64,000 nt of DNA from Bacteroides sp. Lineage in GTDB: Bacteria; Bacteroidota; Bacteroidia; Bacteroidales; Muribaculaceae. Positions 1 to 8,985 of this stretch are shown piece by piece (within the stretch, counting starts at the first letter, position 1; the number at the start of each line of letters is the position of its first letter). The notes beneath the pieces were generated by a model. The model was given only the letters and a program-made list of their open reading frames with translations, did not search any database and was not told the DNA's origin. Where the stretch lies: contig JAAVDE010000012.1 in NCBI GenBank assembly GCA_014801955.1, forward strand, positions 168,889-232,888, given 5' to 3'. The position numbers were made by a program, and so were the translations under genes.

Positions 1-705
1 GTCGCCGGTAACGTGGGTGTTGCCTGCGAGCTTGCTGACAGGAACAACCGATACTTCTTCGAGGTAGAAACCGGGCTTGTTGCCACCGCAGGAAAGACCG
101 GCACCGTCGAAAGTCAGAGCGAGGTAGGTCTGGTTGGTGGGAAGGTTGTAGTACAGGTCGACTACGCGATAGCCTTCTTCATCCCAGTAGGATGCAACAG
201 TTTCTTCATAGATAGGCGAGGTGAAGCAGTCATCCTGAGCGTTGTTGGTCAGACGAACATGGAAAGGTTTAGCCGGTTCAGACTTTGCATAGCCTTCAAC
301 TTCAACGCGATAAATTACGCGGATACGGCAAACTTCATTAACCTGAGGAAGAGCGAAGTTGAAGTTACCATATGCCCACCAGGTGGGAGCCTGCATTTTG
401 ATAGCGTATGCACCTTCGTTCCAGGGATCGGCAACTACGGGGCACATTTCGTTTGCTTCTTCGATAGATTCGATAGCCTTCTGAGCGAACCAAACGGCAG
501 GCATACCATAGCATTCGGCCATGTCGGCACCGCCCTTCATCATCAGTGCGGGCCAGTTGTCGTTATCAGCAAACTTTTCAGCGTCGTTATCGAACCAGCT
601 GAAATCGGGGTTGATAGCGTAAACAAAAGCTTCACCTTTCTGGAAGGTTTCTGCAGATGCGGTCAGGGCAACGCCTGCGCAGAGAGCGAGTAAAGTTTTT
701 TTCAT
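1..705 (-). CDS. Secreted protein downstream of SusC/SusD, C-terminus cut by window edge
   Basis: The minus-strand frame is open from an ATG at 705 to the window edge (235 codons, no stop), so it is missing from the ORF track; the plus ORF at 13-693 is its shadow. It begins MKKTLLALCAGVALTASA followed by ETF, a type I signal peptide with an AxA-like cleavage site and no well-placed lipobox. The visible part is rich in aromatic and acidic residues (for example NDNWPALMM and APTWWAYGNFNF) and looks like a beta-sandwich extracellular protein, possibly carbohydrate-facing. It lies 107 bp after the SusD-like gene on the same strand, the position where PUL operons carry SusE/F-like surface proteins. 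No family was recognised; the role as a glycan-binding accessory is inferred from position only. Confidence 0.75.
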   Translation of the reverse strand, partial: MKKTLLALCAGVALTASAETFQKGEAFVYAINPDFSWFDNDAEKFADNDNWPALMMKGGADMAECYGMPAVWFAQKAIESIEEANEMCPVVADPWNEGAYAIKMQAPTWWAYGNFNFALPQVNEVCRIRVIYRVEVEGYAKSEPAKPFHVRLTNNAQDDCFTSPIYEETVASYWDEEGYRVVDLYYNLPTNQTYLALTFDGAGLSCGGNKPGFYLEEVSVVPVSKLAGNTHVTGD

Positions 706-766
706 AAAAACTGTTTTTTTTGATATTAATAAATGATTGATTAAAAAGGATTGCCTGAAAATTGAG

Positions 767-796
767 GGCATCGGGAGCGGAATCGCCCCCGATGCC
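767..796 (-). terminator. Strong hairpin between the SusD-like gene and the next gene
   Basis: GGCATCGGG (767-775) pairs perfectly with CCCGATGCC (788-796), and an inner GCG/CGC extends the stem. On the minus strand it follows the SusD-like stop and is trailed by a weak T-rich stretch (TCAATTTTC). It could be a partial terminator that lowers expression of the gene at 1-705 relative to SusC/SusD, or an mRNA 3' stabiliser; the sequence cannot decide. Confidence 0.6.
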
Positions 797-811
797 GGGG
801 AAGGTCAGTTA

Positions 812-2626
812 TTAACGAACGAGGTTGGGGTTCTTCTCAACTTCGGTCGGAGGATAGGGGTGATACATCGCGCGAATGCCATTCCAGCTATTAGCAACGG
901 GCTGCTCCTCCTTGAGTCGGAGGTCTTCCTCAAGCTCATACTCATAAGGGAGAGTAGCCCAGCGGGGACGACCGCTGGTGCTGGTATTCTTAACCATGTA
1001 GCCTTTGGTAAGGGTGCCTGCGGGAACAAGCACGTCGTTCTGCTCGCCGTGACGGTATTCCCAGCTGGCTTTGAAAGTCTGGTCGGCCCAAACGCCGGTA
1101 GCGGTTTCGCCCAGACGGAACTGGTCAGAGCGACGGGTCACAAGCGAGAGCGGATAGCCGGTAACTTCATAGCCGTGCTCAAGGAAAGCCTGCTTGGCCA
1201 GCGCTTCGCCGGTAAGAGAGCTTGCGTCGATTCTGTTGTCGGAATTATAGGCGCGGTCAATAACCTGCTGAAGGGCGGCCTGAGCTTCGGAAGTGTACTT
1301 GCCGCAGCGGGCAGCGGATTCGGCAAACCAGCAGAGCACTTCGCTATAACGGATAAAGCGATGGTTCTGGGGGTAGGACTGACCGTCGTAGGCGGGCTTG
1401 GCGAAATCATGGGGTTCGCGGATAGGAGCGCCTTCAGCATCGGCGTTGATGGTAAACGGTGCAAAGAGCGGGTGACGCGGGCTGACAGCATCTGAGCGGA
1501 AGTCAACAACTTCGGGTTCATTCTGCTTGTAGTTGATAACCTCGGCCCACCAGTTAACCATCAGCACGTTGCCGTTGCTATCCTTGATGTAGCTGTAGAT
1601 TTCGGGGTCATAGACCGCATTTTTGCGCGGGCCGTCGGGGTAATTGGCCCACCAGCGGCGTTCGGGAACAAAGTCACTCCAACCGTTGTTGAGAGCCGCG
1701 AAACGGTGGCATTTGCAGAATTGCGAGGTATAGGAACCCATGTTGCCCATAGTGCCGGGAGAGTCATAGTAGGAAATCGTCATGATCTGCTCAGCGCTCC
1801 AGTCATTGCCGCAGCTGTAAACCTGGTTCCAATCGCTTTCAAGAGCAAGATTATAGGTTCCGGCATTAACGCCGTCGATAACCTCCTTGGCCTTGTCGGC
1901 GGCCTTTTCATAGTAGCCATCGAGGAAGAGTGGATAGCCGGCCATTGACATATAAACCGACGCGAGAACCGACTTAACAGCCTGACGTGTAACCCAATAG
2001 TCACAGTTGCCGGTGTGGCCGTACTTCCAGCCGTCGTAGGTGGTAGGAATGTTATAGGAGTCGGCGGTTGTCAGGTCACTGACAATCAGTTCGTAAACCT
2101 TATCAACCGGAGTCAGCGGAGTCTTGTTATCGTCGGCTTCATTGTGCATGTTGATAGGCAGCGGACCAAAGATGCGCACCAGCTGATAATAGGCACACGC
2201 ACGCCAGAAATAGGCGTTACCCTTGGCCATATTGATGTATTCCTCGGTGGTCGGCACGCGGTCGGCATTGTCGATAACGAGATTGGCGGCCTGGATGATG
2301 CGGTACTGGTTCAGCCAAAGAGCCTCTACGCCTTTATAGTCCGAAGGCTCCTCGAATGCATCGGCCGAGAGATATGCTCCCTTATTCGAACCGGTGGTCG
2401 AGGTTATGTCGTCGCCTTGAAGCTGAGGAATAGTCGGGTTGGAGTTGGTTTGAGCATAGGCAACGTTGAAATAGAGCGCATTGATTGCCATTTCCAGGTC
2501 ATTCTGACTTTGGAAAAAGTTTTCCGTAACGAGCTGACCCTTGGGGTCGGCCTCGAGGAAGTTCGCGCAGGAGGTAGCAGTGAGTGCCAGGGCGGCTACC
2601 GCGCAGTATTTATATAGATTTTTCAT
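812..2626 (-). CDS. SusD/RagB-family nutrient-binding outer membrane lipoprotein
   Basis: 604 residues. The start MKNLYKYCAVAALALTATSC gives a lipoprotein signal with Cys at residue 20, so the protein is predicted to be anchored on the outer-membrane surface. The length, the N-terminal NFLEADPKGQLVTENFF segment, the TPR-like helical middle and the C-terminal WNGIRAMYHPYPPTEVEKNPNL ending are typical of the SusD/RagB family. Known family role: it forms a lid over the SusC-like TonB-dependent porin and captures glycans or peptides for import. It lies 24 bp downstream of the SusC-like gene in one transcript. No glycosidase, sulfatase, peptidase or HTCS/ECF regulator is visible in the window, so the substrate cannot be guessed. 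Confidence 0.93.
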   Translation of the reverse strand: MKNLYKYCAVAALALTATSCANFLEADPKGQLVTENFFQSQNDLEMAINALYFNVAYAQTNSNPTIPQLQGDDITSTTGSNKGAYLSADAFEEPSDYKGVEALWLNQYRIIQAANLVIDNADRVPTTEEYINMAKGNAYFWRACAYYQLVRIFGPLPINMHNEADDNKTPLTPVDKVYELIVSDLTTADSYNIPTTYDGWKYGHTGNCDYWVTRQAVKSVLASVYMSMAGYPLFLDGYYEKAADKAKEVIDGVNAGTYNLALESDWNQVYSCGNDWSAEQIMTISYYDSPGTMGNMGSYTSQFCKCHRFAALNNGWSDFVPERRWWANYPDGPRKNAVYDPEIYSYIKDSNGNVLMVNWWAEVINYKQNEPEVVDFRSDAVSPRHPLFAPFTINADAEGAPIREPHDFAKPAYDGQSYPQNHRFIRYSEVLCWFAESAARCGKYTSEAQAALQQVIDRAYNSDNRIDASSLTGEALAKQAFLEHGYEVTGYPLSLVTRRSDQFRLGETATGVWADQTFKASWEYRHGEQNDVLVPAGTLTKGYMVKNTSTSGRPRWATLPYEYELEEDLRLKEEQPVANSWNGIRAMYHPYPPTEVEKNPNLVR

Positions 2627-2650
2627 TTTGATGATTCGGGTTAACGGGGA

Positions 2651-5644
2651 TTAGAACACGAAGCGCACGCCAAAAGTATAGGTGCGGGGGCAGGGAGAAG
2701 TGCCCATATCAACGCCACTCTTCCATTCGGCATCGCCGAAGGTCATTGCGGAGGGGTTAACACCCTTGTAGTTGGTAATGGTGAAGGCGTTCTGAACCGA
2801 GAACTGCAGGCGGATGTCGGCAAACTTGGTCATTGAGCGCTTGAAATCATAGCTGAGCGAGAGGTTTTCAAGGCGCAGGTAGTCGGCACGTTCAATCCAC
2901 TTGTCAGATTCGCCGGGACAGAAATTGTTGGAGTAGCGGGTCGGGTCGGCCATGTTGCCGTTGAGAACGTCGTCAACCCAGTTAGCGTCGGTTACGAAAC
3001 GCGAGTTGCCGATAAGGGTGTTCATTGCGTAGCGAAGAGCGTTGAGGCGCTTGCCGCCAAACGAACCGTTGAAGAACACATTAAGGCTCAAGCCTTTCCA
3101 GCTGATAGTATTGTTCCAACCCAGAGTAAAGTCGGGCGATGCCTTGCCGAGAACAACGCGGTCGGTGGCTTCGGGCTTGGTGGTAACTTCGCCGTCGGCG
3201 GTATAGTAGGTATCATAGCCTTCGTCGTTGACGCCTGCCCAGCGGTAGCCGTAGAACGAACCGATTGCTTCACCTTCCTTAACGATCAAAGCGTCGTTGA
3301 GAATCGAAACCGTGCTACCGGAGTAAATTACGGGTTCGGTTGCGGTGAGCTTTTCAACGCGGTTCTTCATATAGGAGCCCTGGAGGGTGGTCGACCAAGT
3401 CCAGTCGCGGGTTTGGATGCAGGTGGCGGTTATCGAGAGGTCAAGACCGGTATTGCTTACCTGGCCGGCATTAACAACGTAGGATGCGCCGCCGAGATAG
3501 CCGGGAGGGGTAGTGTTGAGCAGAGCATCGTAGGTGCGCTTGTAGTACCAGTCAAGGCTAACGTCGATTCGGCCGTTGAGGAAACCGAAATCAAGGCCGA
3601 CATCAACCTGTTTGGTGCGCTCCCATTTCAGGTCGGGAGTAGGCATTTTGTTGCTCCAATAGCCGGGCGAGGGAGTGGTGGTGCCATAGTAAACACTTGC
3701 GGCGGAAAGGAGTTCGAGCGTCTGATATGCACCAATGTCCTGGTTACCGATAATACCCCAGCTTGCGCGGAGTTTCAGGTTATTCATAACGGGGGTAACA
3801 GATTCCATGAAGGGTTCGTTGGTAACGGTCCATGCGGCAGCCACCGAGGGGAAGTATGCCCATTTGTGGTTGCTCAGGCGCGAGGAGCCGTCGGCGCGGA
3901 AAGTTGCGGTCAGCATGTAGCGGTCTTTCCAGGAGTAGATTGCGCGGGCAACCGCCGACATGAGAGTCCACTTGGAATAGCTGTTGCCGGCGCCTTTGGT
4001 GTCGGCCAGGTCAACGTTCCACCAACCAACGCTCTCGGTCAGCAGGTTGCTGCCGCTGATGCTCATGCCGCGCGAGGTCGAAGATGTTGCTTCCCAAACG
4101 GCGGTTGCAGTCAGCGCGTGGCCGCCCTCCCAGGTATTGTTGTAGGTAAAGTTATTGGTAGTCTGAAGCAGCCAGCGGTTGGTGTTGCTGTTGCCCATCG
4201 ACACGTTGGTAATCGAAGCAGCACGGTTCGAGCCGGAGAAACTGTAGTTATACATGTTTGCGTAGTCGATACCGTTCGAAGTTGTGAACGTCAAACCCTT
4301 GCAGATGTTGAATTTCAAGTCAACGCGGCCATTGAGAATGTCGCGGCGGCGTTCATTCTGAAGAGTCAGCTCCCCATAGGGGTTATACATAATGGAGTTA
4401 TAGGGGTCAACGGCATAGGCCTGGGCGGCTTCGTCCCAGAGCTTCATGGTCGGGGAATAGGTAAACGCTGCCCAAACCGGGCCGGTGGTCATTTCAAAAC
4501 CGCCGATGCCGTGGCCATTACCGTGGCTGAGGTCAACGTCAACGGTGGTTTCAAGCCAGTTGGTAACCTTTGCGCGGACATTGGCGCGTGCGGCAAAGCG
4601 TTCGTAGCTTGAGCCTTCGAGCACGCCCTTATCCTTCATGTAGTTAGCCGAAAAATAGGTTTGGATGTTATCGTTGCCTTTGGTGTATGAGAGTTTATAG
4701 TTCTGAGTGTTACCGGTGCGGAAAATCTGGTCAATCCAGTCAATGCCGGCATCTTCGCCATTGATATATGCAGCCAGCGCGGGGTCGGGATTTTCGAGAG
4801 TACCGGAGCTGATGATTTTCGCACCATCGGGGCCGCCATAAACCTGAAGAGCTTCGGCATACTGCTTGGTGCTCATAATTTTAGGCAGGTGGGTTGCGTT
4901 GCTCCAGCCAAAGGATGCGTCGAAGGTGATTTCGGCGGAGCCGGTTTTGCCGCGGCGGGTGGTGATGAGCACTACGCCGTTGGCGCCGCGGGAACCGTAG
5001 ATTGCGGTCGAGGAGGCGTCTTTCAGAATCTGCATCGAAGCGATGTCTTCGGGATTGATGCCTTCGAGACCCGATTCGCGCACCAGGCCGTCAACAACGT
5101 AGAGCGGTTCGTTGCTCTTGTTGATTGAGTTGGCACCGCGGATGCGGATTTTCGGCGAGGAGCCGGGAACGCCGCCGGAAATTACGTTAACGCCGGAAAC
5201 ACGGCCCTGGAGGGCTTCGCCAACAGTGGTAATCGGCTGGGCGGAGAATGCTTTGCTGTCAACAACGCTGACCGAACCGGCCAAGTCGGCCTTGCGAACG
5301 GTGCCGTAGCCGATAACGACTACTTCGTCGAGCATTTCGGAGTTGTCGCTGAGAGTGATGTTCAGCGGGGCGGTCGAGCTGGCCGTAACCTTTTTGGTTT
5401 CGTAGCCAATGGAGGTAATGGTTAGGGTGGCGGGGAGTTTTGCCACTTTGACTTGGAAGTTGCCGTCGAAATCGGTTGCGGTCGCTTCCTTTGAATTGTC
5501 TACCCTGACGGTAGCGCCGATAATCGGTTCGCCGTCCTTGTCGTTAACCGTGCCGGTAACGGTTACCGGGCCTTGGGCCGACATGGAGAGCCAGGCAGGC
5601 AGGAACCCGACTAACAGAAGCAAGATAACTCTGAGTTTATCCAT
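2651..5644 (-). CDS. SusC/RagA-family TonB-dependent outer membrane receptor
   Basis: About 997 residues from the chosen ATG at 5644 (MDKLRVILLLLVGFLPAW, a signal peptide); the longer track start at 5695 adds 17 residues without signal character. Domains in order: signal peptide, carboxypeptidase-D-like regulatory domain (about residues 25-100, VTGTVNDKDGEPIIGATVRV), a short linker with LDEVVVIGYG typical of SusC proteins, the plug (GEALQGRVSGVNV, IRIRGANSINKSNEPLYVVDG), then the beta-barrel ending in TYTFGVRFVF with the terminal aromatic expected for BAM recognition. Known role: TonB-energised import of oligomers captured by the SusD partner. It is first in a SusC-SusD operon, with a -7 box about 100 bp upstream. 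Confidence 0.95.
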   Translation of the reverse strand: MDKLRVILLLLVGFLPAWLSMSAQGPVTVTGTVNDKDGEPIIGATVRVDNSKEATATDFDGNFQVKVAKLPATLTITSIGYETKKVTASSTAPLNITLSDNSEMLDEVVVIGYGTVRKADLAGSVSVVDSKAFSAQPITTVGEALQGRVSGVNVISGGVPGSSPKIRIRGANSINKSNEPLYVVDGLVRESGLEGINPEDIASMQILKDASSTAIYGSRGANGVVLITTRRGKTGSAEITFDASFGWSNATHLPKIMSTKQYAEALQVYGGPDGAKIISSGTLENPDPALAAYINGEDAGIDWIDQIFRTGNTQNYKLSYTKGNDNIQTYFSANYMKDKGVLEGSSYERFAARANVRAKVTNWLETTVDVDLSHGNGHGIGGFEMTTGPVWAAFTYSPTMKLWDEAAQAYAVDPYNSIMYNPYGELTLQNERRRDILNGRVDLKFNICKGLTFTTSNGIDYANMYNYSFSGSNRAASITNVSMGNSNTNRWLLQTTNNFTYNNTWEGGHALTATAVWEATSSTSRGMSISGSNLLTESVGWWNVDLADTKGAGNSYSKWTLMSAVARAIYSWKDRYMLTATFRADGSSRLSNHKWAYFPSVAAAWTVTNEPFMESVTPVMNNLKLRASWGIIGNQDIGAYQTLELLSAASVYYGTTTPSPGYWSNKMPTPDLKWERTKQVDVGLDFGFLNGRIDVSLDWYYKRTYDALLNTTPPGYLGGASYVVNAGQVSNTGLDLSITATCIQTRDWTWSTTLQGSYMKNRVEKLTATEPVIYSGSTVSILNDALIVKEGEAIGSFYGYRWAGVNDEGYDTYYTADGEVTTKPEATDRVVLGKASPDFTLGWNNTISWKGLSLNVFFNGSFGGKRLNALRYAMNTLIGNSRFVTDANWVDDVLNGNMADPTRYSNNFCPGESDKWIERADYLRLENLSLSYDFKRSMTKFADIRLQFSVQNAFTITNYKGVNPSAMTFGDAEWKSGVDMGTSPCPRTYTFGVRFVF

Positions 5645-5743
5645 GGTAAATAGTTGAAAATTAGATAATTTTTGGTTTTGCCGAGGCATTGCCAACAGGT
5701 TTTTATAAATGAATTTTGTTTATTATTCCATTATAATTCGGGG

Positions 5744-5752
5744 GCAAATTTA
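5744..5752 (-). promoter_or_regulatory. Bacteroidetes -7 promoter box for the SusC/SusD operon
   Basis: The minus strand reads TAAATTTGC, matching TAnnTTTGC. It lies 100 nt upstream of the chosen SusC start, leaving a leader of roughly 90 nt. No clear TTTG -33 element was seen. Confidence 0.6.
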
Positions 5753-5868
5753 ACCATTTTTTTGTGTTTAGCAAAAATTTTTAGGAAATTTCGACAAAAT
5801 GCAGCCTTAACATCAGGCGCTTGCGCCGCCTGTGAAATTTTTATTTTTCATGTTAGGTGTTCTTTTCG

Positions 5869-5877
5869 TAACTTTGC
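5869..5877 (+). promoter_or_regulatory. Bacteroidetes -7 promoter box for the MFS gene
   Basis: TAACTTTGC lies 26 bp before ATG 5904. It sits inside the N-terminal extension offered by the ORF track (start 5832), which argues for the shorter start. Confidence 0.7.
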
Positions 5878-5903
5878 AGGCAATTTACGCAATAATAACC
5901 ATC

Positions 5904-7082
5904 ATGGAAGAGAAGCTTTGGAATAAGGAGTACCTGAAAGTTATGACGAGCAATTTCCTGCTCTTTTTCGCCTTCTATCTGCTAACGCCGCTGCTGCCGA
6001 TTTATCTCGACGCGCAATTCAGCGCCGACAAACATATTATTGGCGTGGCTCTTAGCGGCTACGTTGTCGCAACACTGCTGATCAGGCCTTTTTCGGGCTA
6101 TGTTGTTGACTCGTTTAACCGCAAAACGGTTCTCAGTATCTGCTTCTTTTTCTTTTTTCTCTGCTTCGCGGGCTATATCGGCGCGGGAACGCTGCTGATG
6201 TTCGCCATCGTCAGAACGCTCCACGGCATACCCTTCGGCGCCACCACGGTTGCGAACTCAACGGTGGCCATCGACACTCTGCCGTCGTCGCGCCGCAACG
6301 AGGGCGTCGGCTACTACGGCCTGAGCAACAACCTGGCAATGGCCATTGCGCCGAGCGCCGGCATCTATCTCTACGGACTGACCAATAACTTTGAGCTGCT
6401 CTTCTGGCTGTCGCTGATTCTGGCAATGGTCGGCTTTTTCGTGACCACCCGCGTTAAGCTCCCCGCGCGCGCAAAGGTTGCCAACAAGCCCAAAATGAGC
6501 CTCGACCATTTCTTTTTGGGACGCGCATGGCTGATGGCAATCAATATCAGCCTGTTTGGCCTCTGCTGGGGCGTTATGAGCAACTATGTCGCCATCTATG
6601 GCCGCGAATCGCTGGGCATCACCGACGGCACCGGCATTTTCTTCGCCATTCTGTCGGGCGGCCTGATTCTTTCGCGCCTGTTCGGAGCCCGGCAGCTGCG
6701 CAAGGGGCGCATTGTTCAGAACTGCCTGCGCGGAGTGTGTCTGTCAACCATAGGCTTCGCGCTCTTTGCCGGCGCCTTCGGTCCGTGGAGCTTCTACCTG
6801 TCGGCGCTGCTGGTCGGACTGGGCAACGGCCAGATGTATCCGGCGTTTCTCAACATGTTTCTCAACGTTGCGCGCCATGACCAGCGCGGCACGGCCAACT
6901 CCTCCATCCTCATTTCCTGGGACCTGGGAATGGGCATAGGCATTCTGCTGGGCGGCTTCATTGCCGAATATACCGGCTACGGCGCCGCCTTCCGCCTCGT
7001 TGCCGCCGCCCAAGCCGCCGGGGCGCTGCTCTTTGCGCTGGCCACCCGCCGCTTCTATCTCGCCCGCAAAATCGAAAACTGA
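5904..7082 (+). CDS. Major facilitator superfamily transporter
   Basis: 392 residues from ATG 5904; the track start at 5832 lies upstream of the -7 promoter box and is rejected. The sequence holds about 12 hydrophobic segments in two halves. After helix 2 comes the MFS motif A-like loop GYVVDSFNRKTV (GxxxDxxxRK), and the first half also has RNEGVGYYGLSNNLAMAIAPSAG, typical of the drug/sugar efflux branch (YfcJ/AraJ-like). It probably exports or imports a small molecule across the inner membrane; the substrate is not deducible. It converges on the EcoRI-type methyltransferase gene with 25 bp between the stops. Confidence 0.9.
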   Translation: MEEKLWNKEYLKVMTSNFLLFFAFYLLTPLLPIYLDAQFSADKHIIGVALSGYVVATLLIRPFSGYVVDSFNRKTVLSICFFFFFLCFAGYIGAGTLLMFAIVRTLHGIPFGATTVANSTVAIDTLPSSRRNEGVGYYGLSNNLAMAIAPSAGIYLYGLTNNFELLFWLSLILAMVGFFVTTRVKLPARAKVANKPKMSLDHFFLGRAWLMAINISLFGLCWGVMSNYVAIYGRESLGITDGTGIFFAILSGGLILSRLFGARQLRKGRIVQNCLRGVCLSTIGFALFAGAFGPWSFYLSALLVGLGNGQMYPAFLNMFLNVARHDQRGTANSSILISWDLGMGIGILLGGFIAEYTGYGAAFRLVAAAQAAGALLFALATRRFYLARKIEN

Positions 7083-7100
7083 TTTGCGGATTTCGCGAAA

Positions 7101-7122
7101 CCGGTATTTATACTGATACCGG
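7101..7122. terminator. Hairpin in the convergent gap between the MFS gene and the EcoRI-type methyltransferase
   Basis: CCGGTAT (7101-7107) and ATACCGG (7116-7122) form a 7-bp stem that straddles the methyltransferase stop codon, next to a perfect palindrome TTTCGCGAAA (7091-7100). There is no strong T-run, so termination is only possible; it may instead mark the left edge of the inserted cassette. Confidence 0.35.
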
Positions 7123-8067
7123 CAATCTGTTTCTTACGATAATTCTAAAATATGGACACTTACCATTCACTCTAAGATCCTTGCCATCATCTCCTTTCCG
7201 AAATCTGACAATTTCGAACTGATTGGGATTGTATTTATGCAGGAAAGTAATCGGTACTCCCATATCGCCCGCATAATCCTTAGGGATGTCTTTCGTAAAG
7301 TTTATATTTATGCCTTCGTAATTATCAAACTTGCTGTATGAGCCTTCATTCCCTTCATAGGACTTCGTCAGCTCAATTTTTTCATGTCTGACCTCAACAT
7401 CGAGATTGGTAAGCCACAAACAATTATTAGGTGATATTATCCTTTCACCATTCTCGCCTATGCTCGTTTCCGTTCCGAACAAGTCATAATAGTCCGGGAC
7501 TAAAAAGCCGGAAATACCACGACCCATGTGAACGCCAAGCCAAATTTTATTATCCTTAATAAGAGAGAAAGTCTCCCTATAAGTCAATGCGTTAATATTG
7601 GCGATGATTAAAAATAACTTCTTCTTATTCACCAAAAGATTCAGAAATTCCCTAAATAAAGAAAATGGCGGATTGGTAACGACAATATCGGAATCTTCAA
7701 GCAATTGAGTACACTCTGAGCTTCTAAAATCACCATCGCCTTTCAAATCCCTAAGTTCAACCGGGCCGCTACCGTCGTAAATGCAGTAATGGCCACAACA
7801 AGACGCCGGGCTGAACAGATCCTGTGCTTGCTTGTTGTAACATGATGCAATCAGTTTCTTTAATCCAAGCTTATGGAAATTCTGCTTAAAATATAAAAAA
7901 AAGTTGCTGCGTTCAGGGTCATCACAATTGCAATACACAACTTTACCGCTAAACGCATTCCGGTAATAAGCCAATTCTCTTTCAATATCGGGCATAAGCG
8001 TATAGAACTCATCGCTTTTTGATGACTTCGCGTTATGTAAAAGTGAATTCGAACCTTTTCTGCTCAT
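7108..8067 (-). CDS. EcoRI-type adenine-specific DNA methyltransferase
   Basis: 319 residues, close to the 326 of E. coli M.EcoRI, and similar along the whole chain as I remember that protein: KSDEFYT near the N-terminus, VVYCNCDDP, GLKKLIASCY, GDGDFRSSE, the catalytic motif IV VVTNPPFSLFREF (NPPF), IWLGVHMGRGISGF, ISPNNCLWLTNLDV and a C-terminal GVPITFLHKYNP with KCPYFRI. Known role: SAM-dependent N6-methylation of the second adenine in GAATTC, protecting host DNA. The start ATG shares one base with the endonuclease stop (TAATG), so it is translationally coupled. The gene is AT-rich (about 40% GC by eye) against roughly 60% in its neighbours, a sign of recent transfer. Specificity is inferred from the partner endonuclease. 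Confidence 0.95.
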   Translation of the reverse strand: MSRKGSNSLLHNAKSSKSDEFYTLMPDIERELAYYRNAFSGKVVYCNCDDPERSNFFLYFKQNFHKLGLKKLIASCYNKQAQDLFSPASCCGHYCIYDGSGPVELRDLKGDGDFRSSECTQLLEDSDIVVTNPPFSLFREFLNLLVNKKKLFLIIANINALTYRETFSLIKDNKIWLGVHMGRGISGFLVPDYYDLFGTETSIGENGERIISPNNCLWLTNLDVEVRHEKIELTKSYEGNEGSYSKFDNYEGININFTKDIPKDYAGDMGVPITFLHKYNPNQFEIVRFRKGDDGKDLRVNGKCPYFRIIVRNRLPVSV

Positions 8068-8906
8068 TATTTATTCTTCTTTCTTAATTGCTTGAACAAA
8101 TCACTGTATATAATCTGAATTGACGTTGTTGCTATGTCATACATTATATCAAACATTTCTCTGAAGCTCCAACGTTCGCCTGTTCCCTGAGTATATATTG
8201 ATGTAGCTTGCAGCATAATAGCCTTATCACCATGATACACAAATTTATTTCTACAAAGATTAGTATTCATTGGCATGCCATAATTTGCAGCTGTCAGCCT
8301 ATCAAGCCGGTTTAACATGCTTGAATCATAGTTTAGCGTTACCTTTCGTCCGTCGGGTCGTTCAATAACAACTGTTTCAGTCAGAAAGTTGGAGCCCTCT
8401 AACAGCAAGAGGTATGGAAAATGCGACTCACCCAGCATGAGGTTGGCAATTTCCGAAATATTCTTATAGGCCCTTTCTATTGCATTGCCCGCGGCCATGA
8501 GATCTTGATCATTATGTTTACCGACTAATTTGCCCTGTCGGATATTATCAATATCTTTCCCTTGATATTTAGCTTCCGATACCAGCAGAACTCGCCATTT
8601 GTCATTGTCATCAAGAACCTCTAATAGACCACCATCAGGCTTAATATTAGACCCCGTCACGAATAAAGTTTGGCCCAAATTCGCATCTATCTCCTTTAAG
8701 GCACCATTTATCTCCTCCTTGCTAACACTCTTCCTATGCCTGAACTGCAATTGCGGGAACTCGGTCTCCAGCTGTTTCATAACAGCCTTTGCTACCTGCC
8801 CAACAGCAACATCATGCAACTTGGCTTCTTCGCCAAATATTCCAATAACTCCGTGACTTTCCGTATGTTGAGAAGTCAACCTAACTGTTTGCTTTCGTAT
8901 ACTCAT
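8067..8906 (-). CDS. EcoRI-type type II restriction endonuclease (predicted GAATTC)
   Basis: 279 residues versus 277 in E. coli EcoRI, colinear with it from memory. The residues known for EcoRI fall at identical numbers: Asp91 (KPDGG), Glu111 and Lys113 (SEAKYQGKD) of the catalytic centre; Asn141, Ala142, Glu144 and Arg145 (AGNAIER) of the recognition helix; and Arg200 and Arg203 ([15 protein letters not shown]). This supports unchanged GAATTC recognition and cleavage. The N-terminal arm also matches (RLT.QH....GVIGIFG). R precedes M as in the E. coli system, with a 1-nt overlap. A host-type -7 box lies 17 bp upstream. AT-rich composition marks it as acquired. No control (C) gene is present. 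Confidence 0.96.
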   Translation of the reverse strand: MSIRKQTVRLTSQHTESHGVIGIFGEEAKLHDVAVGQVAKAVMKQLETEFPQLQFRHRKSVSKEEINGALKEIDANLGQTLFVTGSNIKPDGGLLEVLDDNDKWRVLLVSEAKYQGKDIDNIRQGKLVGKHNDQDLMAAGNAIERAYKNISEIANLMLGESHFPYLLLLEGSNFLTETVVIERPDGRKVTLNYDSSMLNRLDRLTAANYGMPMNTNLCRNKFVYHGDKAIMLQATSIYTQGTGERWSFREMFDIMYDIATTSIQIIYSDLFKQLRKKNK

Positions 8907-8922
8907 ACCGATCTGTTTTATT

Positions 8923-8931
8923 GCAAAGTTA
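8923..8931 (-). promoter_or_regulatory. -7 promoter box of the EcoRI-type operon
   Basis: The minus strand reads TAACTTTGC, 17 bp before the endonuclease ATG, a perfect Bacteroidetes box. The transferred cassette therefore carries or has gained a promoter the host can read. It is divergent from the asd promoter in the same 122-bp gap. Confidence 0.65.
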
Positions 8932-8985
8932 CAATTTTTTTTCGACTTTGACTGAATATTTGTTCAATTATACTGATTTTTTACT

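Noticed and set aside
3413-4612. 399-residue plus ORF within the SusC-like gene
   Set aside because: Antisense shadow; the minus strand encodes a complete TonB-dependent receptor.
5832-5903. N-terminal extension of the MFS transporter in the ORF track
   Set aside because: It contains the -7 promoter box TAACTTTGC, so the transcript would start after this ATG.
7083-8922. Idea that the AT-rich cassette is a prophage or transposon fragment
   Set aside because: Only the two R-M genes are present, with no integrase, transposase or clear terminal repeats; only a 7-bp stem and a 10-bp palindrome mark the left edge.
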